Below, one piece after another: positions 1 through 11,936 of a stretch of 64,000 bases of DNA. The notes under the pieces were generated by a model that saw only the letters and a list, made by a program, of their open reading frames with translations, was not told the origin of the DNA and searched no databases. The position numbers and the translations under genes were made by a program. How positions within the stretch are numbered: position 1 is the first letter of the stretch; each line of letters opens with the position of its first letter. Source of the stretch: Podospora comata (Eukaryota > Ascomycota > Sordariomycetes > Sordariales > Podosporaceae); NCBI GenBank assembly GCA_017354895.1, contig CP071499.1:248001-312000 (forward strand). Direction: 5' to 3'.

Positions 1-708
1 CTTTGACAGCTTGACCGTCGGTAAAGTTTGATGTGATGCGATGGTGAATCGTTGGTGATAAAAACGCTTTGGAAGGCCATCCATGCCCTCCGAGGGGACA
101 TGGAGTTGGGATTTATATGGCACATTGTGATTCTCTTGTTCATATTGAAGTTGCAGCCCAAACGCGTCAATCGCACCACCATTGCTGTGTGGCCAGTTGT
201 ACTGAGCTGGGGACTGCCGTCGTCGTATGATTTTGGCTCAATAGAGTTGGTGCCATTGGCTGCACCAACCACAGCCACCCAGACACCTCCCCAGTTGTCG
301 GTCCACTACAGAGCAGTGCATCCTGATGACATTGAGCCCAGACTTTGGCATTGGGCCACCGGGCGAAACCGGACTAGCATGGTCCAAATATTTGTCGTGA
401 TTCGAGAATCACCACAGTTGGTAGCTAGACACCTCTTGCGCTATCAATAAAATGCCATTCAAAACAACAAAGGAAAGGGTATATAATAACCTAGAATGAT
501 ACAAGACGCAAGCGAGTGCTGGGCTCGGTCCCAGCCCTTCTTCACCTCTCACCTCTCAGCCCATTGCCAGGCTGTTGGCCCTCCCACGCTGGCAAAGGAA
601 AAAACAAAGGAAAAAAAACAGTATTACACAAGTGACTCATGAATTATCATTATCTCGTGCTCCACCACCCTAAACTCTCCCTTCTTCTTTACACCGTGGC
701 TTGGCCCT
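1..708. other. Intergenic, 3' flank of the HDEL gene
   Basis: No convincing gene is visible. Positions 52-450 are open on the plus strand but begin at TTG and resemble no family I know. The end of the interval is A-rich and lies just downstream of a minus-strand stop, so it probably holds that gene's 3' UTR and polyadenylation region. Confidence 0.5.
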
Positions 709-3700
709 TCACAGTTCATCATGGCCCTGAACCTTCTCCTTGACCGCTTCGGTCGCTTCGCTCGCAACACTTGCCACCTTCTCACCGACGCTTCTGACCT
801 TCTCGCCGGCCTCACCGACCACTTCGCTAGCGGCGCTGGCAGCTGAGCCAACAACGTTGGTGCCGGTGGCATAAGCAGCATTCAGCCTGGACACCACACT
901 TTCCGAGAATGTTGGTTCCTTGCCGACCAAGAGTTCAGACACGAGCGCGCTCACGGCCTCATAGCGTTGAGCAGCCGCATCACTGGCCACAGCAGCGGCA
1001 CTCGTTACTGACCCCGCCCCTTCACCAGCTGCCGCCGAGGCAGAGGAAGCGTACTCGCCAACACCGCTGTAGAAAGCTTCGTACCATGGAGTAGGGGCTG
1101 GAGCACCGTAGACCTGTATGCTGATCTTGGTGACAATGACATCCCAGCCATCAGCCACGTAGTCAGCTGCAGCAGCAGCTTGCTCGTATCCGGCGGCAGC
1201 CGCAGAAGAGACGTTCTCGCCGGCAACCGATACGGCGGAGGAAACTCCTGCACTGGCAGCAGCCGCAATAGAGGATGCACCTGACCCAATGACAGAAGCA
1301 GCAGAGGCACCAGACTCGCTTGCCGCCGACGCAGCAGAAGCGGCAGCCACACTAGCTGCCGAAGCGGCAGAAGCAGCCGACTCGCTGGCCACTGAAGCGG
1401 CCGACGAAGCAGACTCGCCAACGGCGGCGGCAGCAGCAGCCGCGGACTCGCTGGCGACCGAAGCAAGCGAAGAAGCAGTACCGACAAGATCAGTCGGTGT
1501 AGGGGTGGCCGTCATGGAGCTCACGGCTGCGCTGGCTGCCGACAAAAACTCGGAATACCTGGCATGCGCGAGGCCGAGACCGGCGTAGTAATTGTGCCGG
1601 GCGTTGTCCAGAAGCTTGTTGACATGTTCAGCTGGGGTGGAAGGTGTTGGGGTGGCCAGACCAGCTGCAATCTTGGCACTTTCGTACTGCTCCAGCGCCC
1701 AAGACCGGCCCTGTTCGAGGCGTTCTGAGGCAATGGATTCGATACGAGCCCAATCGACACTGGGCACGGGGACAGTCGGAATGGCGACCGTGGGCATGAT
1801 GTTCTTCTTCGTCTTGGTTGGTGTCCCGCGCAACTGAGTCGAAACAGCCTCGAGCGCAACGTCCATCCGAGAGCTTGCTGAGGCCATGGCCTTGTTGTAA
1901 GCAGATGTCACCGAGGCGAGCATCTGTTGATGAGCAGGAAGGGGAGTACCGTGGATCTGGGCTGAGACAGCCGACAATGCCTCGGAATATTGTGCGTTGG
2001 CACGAGACATGGCTGCGGAGTAGACCGATCTCAATTCGTCTTGCATTACCTGAATGGCACCGGACATGTCCTCCTCGTCATCCTCTTCGTCATCGAGGAT
2101 AGGGGAATGACGGGGCACAACCTGAGCGGCGGCGCCAAATAGAGCGGGCTTGACAGTAGGCGCCGCTTCGGCTTCCGCGCCAGGACGAGCATCAGGAGCG
2201 TCTCCAGCCTCCTCTTCTTCCCCCGCGGCGTCCTCGTCGACTGGCAGCTCAACTGGGGCTGGGTCAGCTTTGACGTCCTCTTGAATCTGCGTCACATTAT
2301 CAACAATAGGGGGGGTCTCGAACACCAGGGACTCGCTGGCCGCAAGATGCGCAAGATCGTCAGCAACTGGTTCTGGAGAGTTGTCGACATCGGCGGTGGC
2401 CTCGGACGTAGGCTCAACAACGCTGGAGATCTCTTCCGAGGCAGCGCTAACTGCCTCAGCCGGCTCCTCATCGCCCTCACCAGCCATCGAGTCCTCGGCC
2501 CACAAGTTGTTATTGCCAACCGATTGGGCAGCCTCAGCTGTCTTTTCCGATACAGTGTCCTTGACACCGACAACAGCCTCGCTTGCCTTCTCGTACGCTC
2601 CCGCCACCTTGTCGACGACGGCATGCTGGGCCTTTTCCGCGGACTCGCCAGCCTTGTTGACCACGCCGGTGGCAGCAAGTCTGGCGGCTTCGACAGCCTC
2701 GGCAGCCTGCTGTGTCAGGGTGCTATCAAACTCCTCCGTCACATCGCCAGCCACAAGCTTCCAGTTGGCCACTTGCTTTAGACGACCGAGCTCCTTGGCT
2801 GCCGTGGCGGCCAGTTTCATGGCCTCATCCTCGATGTTGGCCCCCTCCACCTGCGCAGCTTCAAGGTTCGGGTGGGTAACGATGAGCTTCTCCAGATCTC
2901 CCTTCCACTCGTCAAATCTGCTCTTCAGCAGGTGGTACTTGGCCCAGTCCTTGTATGTGATTCCATCCGTCCAGGCCCACTTCATGCCAATCCTTTGCAG
3001 TGCCAGATCTCTGATGCCTTGAAGAACGGTGAAGTGGGTTTCAGCCGCTTGCGTGATGGAAGCCTGCAACTCGGTTTCGTACTCCTCACGCCAGTGGCGC
3101 ACGGCCTGCGCCTTGTCTTTAATAGCCATACCGGCCTGCCTGACAGCCTGAACGATTTCCTCCTGTGCGTCCTCGGTTCCCAGCTCCTTGTCGTTGACTG
3201 CATTGATGATGTCGAGAATGTCGCCGCGAAGCAGTACCAGCTCAGAGACTGTGGCCTCTTGAAGCTGGTCGAGAAGAGCCTTGCCTGTAATTCGAGCATT
3301 TCGGCGAATCATCCTCTTGGCAATCTCCTGTACGCGGTTGTCAATCTCGGCAGCCCCTTCATCCACGGCTTTGGCGTAGCGCTCTTGCCAGTCCTTGAGA
3401 TCTGCAGCCACCGTCTCACGAGCAGCGCGGCGCACCGGATCCTCATTCTCGACTTGTTCGGCAGTATCGGGAGGAGTGATGGGATCGACGCTGGATTTGG
3501 ATCGATGGGCTTCTGGAGCGTCCTTGGCTTGCGGTCGACCGGCTGTGGAAGAAGACTTGCTCGAGGCAACAACAGAGGTGGTCGAGGAGGCGGATGGTGC
3601 AGGCTTGACAAAAGAAGATATCGTTTTGGAAGCAAAGCTAGAAATACGTTAGCAAGCTGTGTGCTGCATCACTGGTAAAGACTCAGACTAACCTCGAAGC

Positions 3701-4640
3701 TGAGTCTACTGCCGACTTGGGAACTGACTTTTTGGTGCCATTGGTGCTGCTGCTATACCGGCCCAGTCGCTTGCCAATCTTGACAAGCTGGGGCTCCACA
3801 TTCTCAACGTAGATGACTCTCAGATGCGGCCAGACAGTGCTGTCAAGGAAGAGGTTTGTCTTATTCCACGCCCAGGCGCATGTAGGCGCTACGGTTCCCA
3901 GCGCAAAGTCCGAGGTGGCATGATAAGCCTGCAGTGCGTAGGGCTGAGCAAACTGATACGAGGGTAACAGAAACTCATGATATGTCTGGAGAGAGTTGGT
4001 TCGCACGATCTCGTAGTATGGCCCAACCGCGGCCGAGAGCTGGTCAAGATGTGGCGCGAGGGTGTGGTCGTATTGGGTCTTGGCCAGATGCTGGACTTTG
4101 GTGATTTGAGGCTGTACAGACTTTTCCCACTGTGCCATTCCGTAGACACGGGCCTGCTCAACCTGCGGGGCACCATGCTGCTTCGCGTAATCCCAAGCTG
4201 GTGTGATGACCTTTTCGTCCACAGCGTTGTAGTATGGGCGCGCCAGCTCAACGTACGGTGCCGCGTATGCGTCGTAATATGGCTCGAGATGTGGGGTGAC
4301 GGTGCTCTTGAGCTGGAAGTAAGGTCTGCACACGAGCGGGGAGTTTTCATCGCAGGCGTCGAGGGTAGCTGGGCACCAGAACAGAATCGCGTAGATCGAA
4401 TACCATGCCACCAACCTGGGACGCAGAAATATGTCAGCTCTTCTCCTCTCTTGTCCGACAGCTAGTATTTGCTCACCTGGCAGCGAAACTGAACAGCCAG
4501 GACGGCCAACCTGGCCCACGACTTCTGGTAGTTCTTTTCTGGACAGTGTTGTGGCCATTCAAGGCGGGCGACTTGATGGCGCCGTTGATACCATTCGCAG
4601 CCCGGTGGGCTTTCATTGTGGTGCCGTTTATGTCGTCCAT
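709..4640 (-). CDS. ER-lumenal HDEL protein of the fungal family labelled 'hoxa13'
   Basis: Three exons: 4640-4477, 4415-3693 and 3637-709, joined at GTGAGC/CAG and GTTAGT/TAG sites, give about 1271 residues. The N-terminus is basic (around KRTTRSR) and is followed by one hydrophobic segment at about residues 45-73, as in a type II signal anchor. A tract with repeated PYY/PYV/PYA motifs (about 95-240) follows, then a charged helical region, then a long Ala/Ser/Val-rich tail with recurring YxxA and GTPxP-like modules. The protein ends in HDEL, the ER retrieval signal. I see no homeodomain. My memory that databases call this family 'transcription factor hoxa13', and that it may relate to yeast She10, comes from knowledge of the family and is not visible here. 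The sequence supports an ER resident with a lumenal C-terminus, perhaps structural. It shares its upstream region with Doa10. Biochemical function is unknown. Confidence 0.85.
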
Positions 4641-6132
4641 GGCGCAAGACGAATCAGCACCAGGCTGAGGAGACGAGAAGAGAAAAAAATATGACAGCGC
4701 CAATGCGTCAAGCAATGAAGCCGAAGAGAAAGGGCGTCAGGCGAAGTTGATTTCGCGCCGAAAGAAGGGAACAAGATGATACTCGGTGATGGGAGGTCAG
4801 AAGTGAGGCACTGTTGGAGAAAAGACAGGTTTGGCCAAGGGAAGCTCGGACGGCTTGGATGGCTGTTTGGAAATGCAGGGGACTGCCAAGCGGGGGCGTT
4901 GTTGGGTTTCTCCTGCAGTACCCTGGTCTTGTCTTGTTGCCTTGTTGGTTTTGAAAATGGATACAGGTAGCAAAGTCAAAGTAAAAATTAACTGCGTGTT
5001 GGATGCAACTCTGAATCTTGGGACATCTGGATGCCTGCTCGATTTTGTGTTAACTTTTTTCTTGGGAAAAGCTGCAAAAGCGTGACGACATTTGGTAGCT
5101 CGACTTCCTTGACATGGCTCGGTCCTTAGTGCGACGCGGCCCCCCCTCCATGGACGTCATAGGCGCGGGTGGTACACCCCAATCCCACTGCAGCCCGAGG
5201 AATACACACAGTGGCCTATCTTTCACCAGTATTGATGTCAATCAGTCATATACAGAATTTGTGTCAATGAAATATGGATGGACCTTGAACGAGAAGAGGT
5301 GAAACTTTTCCTGAATGTTGGGTCGGCTTGTCGAAATGTTTCAGATCGGCGCCGGGAACGGCAAGGCAATGGCACCTTACTACGGAGTTCTCTTCAGCCT
5401 TGGGCTTCAACCTACCTCGGATGAGATGGCAGTTACATACTGTGTATGATTATAATCCGATTACTTCCATTTCCTACTGCCTTGTCGGTCACAAAGCACA
5501 GAAAAGCGAACAGCAGATTTCATCACACGCTTTAGACTAGTGTGGATGAATGAATGATACCCATAAAACAGCATATGGTTGATTATATCAGCGCAGCCTG
5601 GTATTTTGTGAAGTCATTGGGCACGTGCAAGCGGCCCACTTTGTAGCAATCACCGGATGTTGATTGGCCCTGACACGGCGTCTTTGTGATAAGCAAAGCC
5701 CCGGTCCTTTGGGCGACGACCCTCCTCCGCGCTGAGCCTAGGCCTGCATCTCCAGCGTGGACGTGGAGTTGCACCTCCTGGTGGGATTTTGGAAATCTGT
5801 TGAAGATTTGCCATCGCATCCATCCATCGCCCTTTTCCCATCTCAAATCACTATCTGACTGTCCCAACCGACAACGCATCACCCGATCAGCAGAAATCAA
5901 CCCTTTGCTGTCGACAATAACGACAACGACAACGACCACTGCCACGTCTTGCGCTCCCCTGTCAAACCGCCACCAACCTCATCTGCCTCTCGATCCACGG
6001 CCACGGTCCCGCTGGAAACCTTCTCATAGTTCCCATGCGAGGTTAGAGTAGAGGCCTCGGAGTTCCTGCTACGAATGGCGTGTCCTTAACGTCTCCCGCC
6101 ACGCACAATCACTCGACAAAACTCCGGTAAAG
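4641..6132. other. Shared divergent upstream region
   Basis: This 1.5 kb region separates the start codons of the HDEL gene (minus) and the Doa10 gene (plus), so it should hold both promoters. A short ACGACA-type tandem lies at 5919-5936 in the likely Doa10 leader. CAGCGTG, the core of the yeast unfolded-protein-response element, occurs once at 5753-5759. No coding feature is supported. Confidence 0.6.
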
Positions 6133-9100
6133 ATGGCGGACCCCCAACTTCTGGGCCCCTTTCCGCCCCCCGACCCAGATCGATTTCCAAACACTAGGCT
6201 GCGAAGCCATCTTCTCAGGCCAGACTCGACGCCGCAAGAACCGCAACCATCACATTCTACGAATGATCCAGACACATGTCGAATATGTCGCGGGGAGGGG
6301 ACGCCTGAAGAACCGCTCTTCTACCCATGCCGGTGCAGTGGCAGTATCAAGCACGTCCACCAGGATTGCTTGATGGAGTGGCTCTCCCATTCACAAAAGA
6401 AACACTGCGAGCTTTGCAAGACGCCCTTCCGCTTCACCAAGCTCTACGATCCAAATATGCCCAGATCGTTGCCATGGCACGTCTTTGCCAGCCACATGGC
6501 CAAATATTTCTTCGCCAACATGCTGCTGTGGATGAGAGCGTCGCTGGTTATGCTGGTTTGGTTTGGAGCCTTGCCGTACGTTATGAGGAATGTATGGAGT
6601 ATGTTGTTCTGGTTCAGCGATGATGGTATGGCTGCTTTCCTCTTCCACAAAAGACGAGATCAAGCCCATCAGCTGGCCTCGGCCGCTGGGACGACACCTA
6701 ACCCGGCCATGAACCTGTTCAGAAACAACACCACGTTAGCTACTAACCTCATATTCCATGGCACAGCATGCATCGCCAAAAGCACCTCTGGTGCCGCTCA
6801 GGCCTCCAACGAGTACTCGGCCACTTCTACCATTTTACGTCTATTGTTTGGAGCACCCGATACATCTGGCGCTGTTTCCACCGAGGCGGTTGCTATCCCA
6901 ACTAGGAACAACTCCCTTTTGAGCGGCGTGCAATTTCTTCGCAACTTGACGCGGCATCCTTGGCTAAACGACAAGGTCATAGAGGTCCTCGAGGGCCTGA
7001 TTATAACAATTCTGGTTATTGCTTGCTTCATTCTCATCATCTTGGTCAGAGACTATGTCGTTCAACAACAGCCCGAGATCAATATGCGTGCTGCGTTTGC
7101 AGCTGCTGAAAATGCACCGCATCCCGCACCACCACAGGAGCCCCTGGCACGACCAGAACCCCCGCCTGTCGAGGAGGAACATCATGACAACGCTGCTCAG
7201 TGGGAGGATCTACAGGGCCAGTGGGATCCCGCCATTGTCGAACCACCTCCGCACTTGGCGCTGGAGGCCAGGCGCCAGATTGCGTTGGCTCGCTTGCAAG
7301 CTCATGAAAGACGGCTTCAAAGACAGTGGGCAGAACCCGAAGCTCGATATCAAGCAAGGTATGCGGGTGACGACCATGCTCCTGCACACGAGGCTGCTGA
7401 GAATAATCCAAATAGCTTGGCTACTGGCTCACGAAATAATTCGCCCTTTTTGCCATCGCCCTCCTTTCTTCCAAGAGCGGAACTGGACGCCATCGTCAAT
7501 GGTGGTGAAGCTGCTGACGTGAAAAGCCGGCACCTCCATGACTTTCTTGCCATCTATCAGCGTGCCAAGGGAGATCCCCATCGCATTCTCGAAATTGCCA
7601 GAGAACAAGGGGTTGAGGAGCGACTGGATTACTGGCTGGCCCTTACGAGGTCGCTGCTGGATCGTCAAAACCGTACTGTGGCCGGTGCCGATGACCACTC
7701 GGACGCCAGCAGCGCTGCTGAGAATACTCCAGCATCGAGCACGGATGCTCGCTTCGAGAATATGGATTCTCCACCGTTTGGAGGCCTTCGTCCAGCCACC
7801 CAGGCTATGGAGTGGACGACCTTTTCGGCCGGCGAAGACAATTTTGGACCCCGACATGATAGAAAAGGCAAGGGCGTACTAAGAGAGGATTCCGACGGTG
7901 AAAGCGCCCACACCGAAGACAGTGAAAGACCTTTGGCAAGCCCGCTTCGACCAAGGGCCAACACAGATGGTCCAAAAATTAGCGATACAATCCACCCCTT
8001 GGCCAACAATAGCTGGTCGTTCCAGACCTTGACAGAACAAGAGTCTGATGGGATGTTGAATGACCAACACGGGACTGAGTCGACATCTTCGGGGCACTCG
8101 ACTTTCGGATCACCCAAACAACCGGCGTCTCGACAAGATGCTGCGTCTGCCTTTTTCAAGAGGCCCAGATTCACCGAGGCTGCATTCGAACTTGACCAGA
8201 CCACCCAGTCTGTGCCGCATCTGAGCAACAGGGCTGAGGAAGAACTGCCAGTTGATCATTTGACTTCAGGACAGGAATCAAGCACCGATTTTTGGGACAT
8301 GACCTCGGGTGCTGAAGCGGCCCAGTCAGAGACAACCCCTCCGCCAGCCTTACGAGAGAATGGGGAGGATGCCGATGCGCAGGCCGAGCCACAAACCCCG
8401 AATCCGCCAGCCCCGCCCCCCCAGCCCGTAGGCATTGTCGACAGACTTGCTGATTTTATGTGGCGGGATGTGGATGGAATAGACCCGGCCGAGCTTGCTG
8501 CAGCTGACGCTCTGCAATTCGACGTGGGTGAAGGTGATCTCGCCAACGATGAGGTAGAAGAGGACGAACCCGAAGTGCCACAGCGAGATAGAGAGGTGGT
8601 TGAAGCCGCTGTGGCAGCTGGGCTGGATCCAGACGCGATCGAAGATGCTGAGGACTTGGAAGGGATCCTGGAGCTCCTCGGTATGCGAGGTCCCGTCGCT
8701 GGCTTATTTCAGAATGCCATATTCTGCTCTTTTCTCGTATCTATTACCGTCTTCCTTGGTATCGTAGTCCCCTACAATATCGGGCGTATGACAGTTTGGA
8801 TGGTCGCGAATCCTATTCGACCGGCGCGGATGCTCTTCGGCTTATGCATGCTCGTTCAGGACATCACCATTGTATTGTTCGGATTAGCAGTTTTGTTCGG
8901 CGCGAAGGCTCTTCTCGTGCTCACGAAAGTCGCCCCCAGTTTGCTTGGCTCTGTCGTCGACCTTCTCACAACCACGTCGGCCATGTCCTATGGCACCATG
9001 ATAAGTGCTTCCAACAGAGTGGGGAGCAGTTTCTTTGCCGAAATCGTCCACATTTCTGGCACTGAGATACAAAACTTCTCTGCCATCAGTCATGAGGCAT

Positions 9101-11529
9101 TGCTTCAACTGAAGGGCCACATTAGTCTGGGGTTCGCTGCACTTGTCAAAGCGGTGGACTACCTCTTCTCCGGTGATTACGCCGAAAAGAGCTCCGACAT
9201 CGTGTCATTCATGGAAGGGCTCGCTACGATAACGATGGGATGCTTGAAGCAACTCCCCGGCATCCTCACCAACCCCAACTCTTGGGTACTTAACCTCAGC
9301 GTGCCAGATTCCACGTCAACGGCCTTTGATGCAGAACTTGCTCAGTGGAGCGGCACCGACAGACTCTGGGCTATCGTGGCTGGTTATGTTGCCATCTCCA
9401 TCATTGCTGGTCTCTACTTGCGACGAGGAAGCCCCTTTTTTACGGGTCCAACAGGTCAGGATTGGGAAGCATCCATTATTGATGGCCTCAACCAAGCTAG
9501 TGGCGTCATGAAGGTGATCCTGATCATTGGTATTGAGATGCTCGTCTTCCCGCTCTATTGTGGGCTGCTGCTAGACCTCGCCTTGCTGCCCCTTTTCGCG
9601 GGCGCCACGATTAGGTCAAGGGTCCTCTTCACCATGAACTACCCGGTCACGTCCATCTTCGTTCATTGGTTTGTCGGAACAGGGTACATGTTTCACTTTG
9701 CCCTTTTCGTCTCCATGTGTAGAAAGATCATGCGCAAAGGGGTTCTCTACTTTATCCGCGACCCCGACGACCCGGAGTTCCACCCGATCCGCGATGTTCT
9801 GGAGCGCAGTGTCGCGACTCAGCTGCGCAAAATCTTGTTTTCTGCCTTGGTTTATGGCGCACTCGTCATGGTTTGCCTAGGCGGCGTCGTCTGGGGGCTT
9901 GCCCTTTCTGCTTCGAGCGTTCTACCGATCCACTACTCGTCCAATGAGCCTATGCTGGAGTTTCCCGTCGATCTGCTCTTTTACAACTTCCTCATGCCAC
10001 TAGCAGTTCGTCACTTCAAGCCCAGTGATGGTCTACATGCCATGTACACGTGGTGGTTTCGGAAATGTGCCCGAGGCTTGAGGGTGACTTGGTTCTTATT
10101 TGGGGAGCGTCGCATCGATGAGGAAGGCAAACTTGTACTGAAAAGCGACTCACCCGATGCGGCCCTGCCGTGGTGGCGGACATTGTTCCTTGAAGTGAAT
10201 AACGACCAGGTGCGGGCAAAGCAGTGGACCAACCCTTTCGAGCCCAGCCCGGAGAAACCGACCGTCATGCGAACGGAAGACGCTCTCTTGTGGAACACAA
10301 ACAAGAAGGCCCTCGTCGAGTCAGGCCAACTCATCCCTGACGGACGCTATGTTCGGGCGCCATGCTCTGATCAGGTCAAAATTCCCAAGGGCAAGAGGGT
10401 GTTTCTCGACGTATCCGAAGATAACAAGCGACAGGACGAGGCTGCACCAACTGACCTGTACAACTCTGAAGAGTTTCAATTCGTCTATGTGCCGCCCCAT
10501 TTTAGGCTCCGGGTCTTCCTCTTCATCACTTTCATCTGGGCCTTCGCCGCCATCACGGGTATTGGTTTCACCATCGTACCGCTCGTCTTTGGCCGTTGGA
10601 TGTTTAGATCTCTTCTTCCCAGTCACATTCATACCAACGATATCTATGCTTTCAGCATCGGCATCTACATTTTGGGCTCTGCTGCTTATGCCGCATTTCA
10701 TGCGCCGTCCATCTACCGTGCCGCACACGATTGGGTCGACAGCTTTACAAGGACCGTCGTCAATGGGGAGGCTGTCCGGCCAATGGTTGATGCAGGCATC
10801 CGGGTTGCCAAGATTATTTACGCCCACGTCTTTTACCATATCGTCTTTCCCCTTATGCTTGCCTCATTGGTGGAGTTGTATCTTTTGACGCCGGTGAATG
10901 AGATCCTATATGGTGCCCTACCTAAGAAGCGAGCTGATGCTTCTGAGCTTGTGCCCATCATGACGCCAGGTGCTGAACTCAATCCGAAGCATACTGTTCG
11001 TTTGGTCCAGGCCTGGACCATTGGCCTGCTCTATCTCAACCTCATCAACCGGATCATCAACCGCTGGTTTTCGGGCACCCGCCTTGCTGCAGCCGTGATG
11101 GCTATCTTCCGGCGTGGCTGGCTGCAGCCAGATGTCTCCATCCTGACTCGGGCTTTCATCGTTCCTGGACTCATCCTCTGGAGCAGTGCCGTCATCGCGC
11201 CGCTCCTCCTTGCCAGACTTGGCGTGGCCAACGGGCTACATGAGGCCATGCTTCACTCATCGTATGGCACACCTCTTGTCGGCCATGCCGAGTTAAGCCA
11301 TGCATACAAGGTCCTCATCTACCGTCTGAGTTACCCCGTCATGGCTGTGTTGGCTGTCTGTGCAGTTGTGCTCTGGAGTATGTTTGGTGTGTTCAAGAGG
11401 TGGAACATGCGTATAAGAGACGAGGCATATCTAATCGGGGAAAGGTTGCATAACTTTGGAGCGTCGGTGGGAAATAGCACCCCAAAGGGGAAGGCCGCAG
11501 CTTGGAGAGGCGCTCCAGGAAGGATATAG
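6133..11529 (+). CDS. ssm4: RING-CH E3 ubiquitin ligase Doa10/SSM4 (MARCH6 type)
   Basis: A single exon of 1798 residues starts at ATG in the context aagATGg. An N-terminal RING-CH finger spans about residues 49-96, in the C4HC3 order: CRIC, CRCSGS, H and C around VHQDC, then CELC. Many hydrophobic segments follow, interrupted by a long acidic, Ser-rich cytosolic loop (about 330-850). This is the layout of the ER and inner-nuclear-membrane ligase Doa10, which ubiquitinates ERAD-C and other quality-control substrates with Ubc6 and Ubc7. Near the C-terminus, GERLHNFG (Asn at about 1774) resembles the conserved Doa10 C-terminal element needed for substrate turnover. The protein is longer than yeast Doa10 (about 1300 aa), mainly through the loop. 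Its divergent neighbour is a predicted ER protein. I am confident of the family. Confidence 0.95.
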   Translation: MADPQLLGPFPPPDPDRFPNTRLRSHLLRPDSTPQEPQPSHSTNDPDTCRICRGEGTPEEPLFYPCRCSGSIKHVHQDCLMEWLSHSQKKHCELCKTPFRFTKLYDPNMPRSLPWHVFASHMAKYFFANMLLWMRASLVMLVWFGALPYVMRNVWSMLFWFSDDGMAAFLFHKRRDQAHQLASAAGTTPNPAMNLFRNNTTLATNLIFHGTACIAKSTSGAAQASNEYSATSTILRLLFGAPDTSGAVSTEAVAIPTRNNSLLSGVQFLRNLTRHPWLNDKVIEVLEGLIITILVIACFILIILVRDYVVQQQPEINMRAAFAAAENAPHPAPPQEPLARPEPPPVEEEHHDNAAQWEDLQGQWDPAIVEPPPHLALEARRQIALARLQAHERRLQRQWAEPEARYQARYAGDDHAPAHEAAENNPNSLATGSRNNSPFLPSPSFLPRAELDAIVNGGEAADVKSRHLHDFLAIYQRAKGDPHRILEIAREQGVEERLDYWLALTRSLLDRQNRTVAGADDHSDASSAAENTPASSTDARFENMDSPPFGGLRPATQAMEWTTFSAGEDNFGPRHDRKGKGVLREDSDGESAHTEDSERPLASPLRPRANTDGPKISDTIHPLANNSWSFQTLTEQESDGMLNDQHGTESTSSGHSTFGSPKQPASRQDAASAFFKRPRFTEAAFELDQTTQSVPHLSNRAEEELPVDHLTSGQESSTDFWDMTSGAEAAQSETTPPPALRENGEDADAQAEPQTPNPPAPPPQPVGIVDRLADFMWRDVDGIDPAELAAADALQFDVGEGDLANDEVEEDEPEVPQRDREVVEAAVAAGLDPDAIEDAEDLEGILELLGMRGPVAGLFQNAIFCSFLVSITVFLGIVVPYNIGRMTVWMVANPIRPARMLFGLCMLVQDITIVLFGLAVLFGAKALLVLTKVAPSLLGSVVDLLTTTSAMSYGTMISASNRVGSSFFAEIVHISGTEIQNFSAISHEALLQLKGHISLGFAALVKAVDYLFSGDYAEKSSDIVSFMEGLATITMGCLKQLPGILTNPNSWVLNLSVPDSTSTAFDAELAQWSGTDRLWAIVAGYVAISIIAGLYLRRGSPFFTGPTGQDWEASIIDGLNQASGVMKVILIIGIEMLVFPLYCGLLLDLALLPLFAGATIRSRVLFTMNYPVTSIFVHWFVGTGYMFHFALFVSMCRKIMRKGVLYFIRDPDDPEFHPIRDVLERSVATQLRKILFSALVYGALVMVCLGGVVWGLALSASSVLPIHYSSNEPMLEFPVDLLFYNFLMPLAVRHFKPSDGLHAMYTWWFRKCARGLRVTWFLFGERRIDEEGKLVLKSDSPDAALPWWRTLFLEVNNDQVRAKQWTNPFEPSPEKPTVMRTEDALLWNTNKKALVESGQLIPDGRYVRAPCSDQVKIPKGKRVFLDVSEDNKRQDEAAPTDLYNSEEFQFVYVPPHFRLRVFLFITFIWAFAAITGIGFTIVPLVFGRWMFRSLLPSHIHTNDIYAFSIGIYILGSAAYAAFHAPSIYRAAHDWVDSFTRTVVNGEAVRPMVDAGIRVAKIIYAHVFYHIVFPLMLASLVELYLLTPVNEILYGALPKKRADASELVPIMTPGAELNPKHTVRLVQAWTIGLLYLNLINRIINRWFSGTRLAAAVMAIFRRGWLQPDVSILTRAFIVPGLILWSSAVIAPLLLARLGVANGLHEAMLHSSYGTPLVGHAELSHAYKVLIYRLSYPVMAVLAVCAVVLWSMFGVFKRWNMRIRDEAYLIGERLHNFGASVGNSTPKGKAAAWRGAPGRI

Positions 11530-11936
11530 AAGGCTGCAATATCTTTCGCATTACAAATGTGTTCATCGTCACGAGCGCGACGTCTTTTGTTCTGGGAAGG
11601 TAGTTATAGACGGTCAGCATGGGTTGGTTGGTTGGCTTGGCGTTTGGCTGAACAGGTGATGATTTACGGAGCAGAATTATAGCAGAAGCGATAGGCGGAA
11701 ATTCTTCAGGTACTGGGAGCTACGAGTGTACATCTTAATGTTTTGTATGTAGCAGTTACAAAAGTACATACCCTATCCATGAGCTACTGATGAATTGACG
11801 CTGTGACAGGAGCCTGGTCTCCGAAAATAGGGGTAAAGTGGGTCCTGGAAAGGGGTTATGATGGACAAGCTTGAGGGCTTGGCAGTCAGCCATGTGTAAC
11901 TTTTTTTATTTATCTATGTGCACACCGACATGCCAA
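11530..11936. other. Convergent intergenic region
   Basis: This interval lies between the stops of two convergent genes (Doa10 and the TDT transporter). It should contain both 3' UTRs. A T-rich tract near 11900 is the only compositional feature I see. Confidence 0.5.

Noticed and set aside
52-450. 132-codon open frame on the plus strand at the left edge
   Set aside because: It starts with TTG, has no homology I recognise and sits in a 3' flank.
2281-3678. Long plus-strand frames opposite the HDEL gene
   Set aside because: They mirror the biased codons of the Ala/Glu-rich gene on the other strand and lack recognisable domains.
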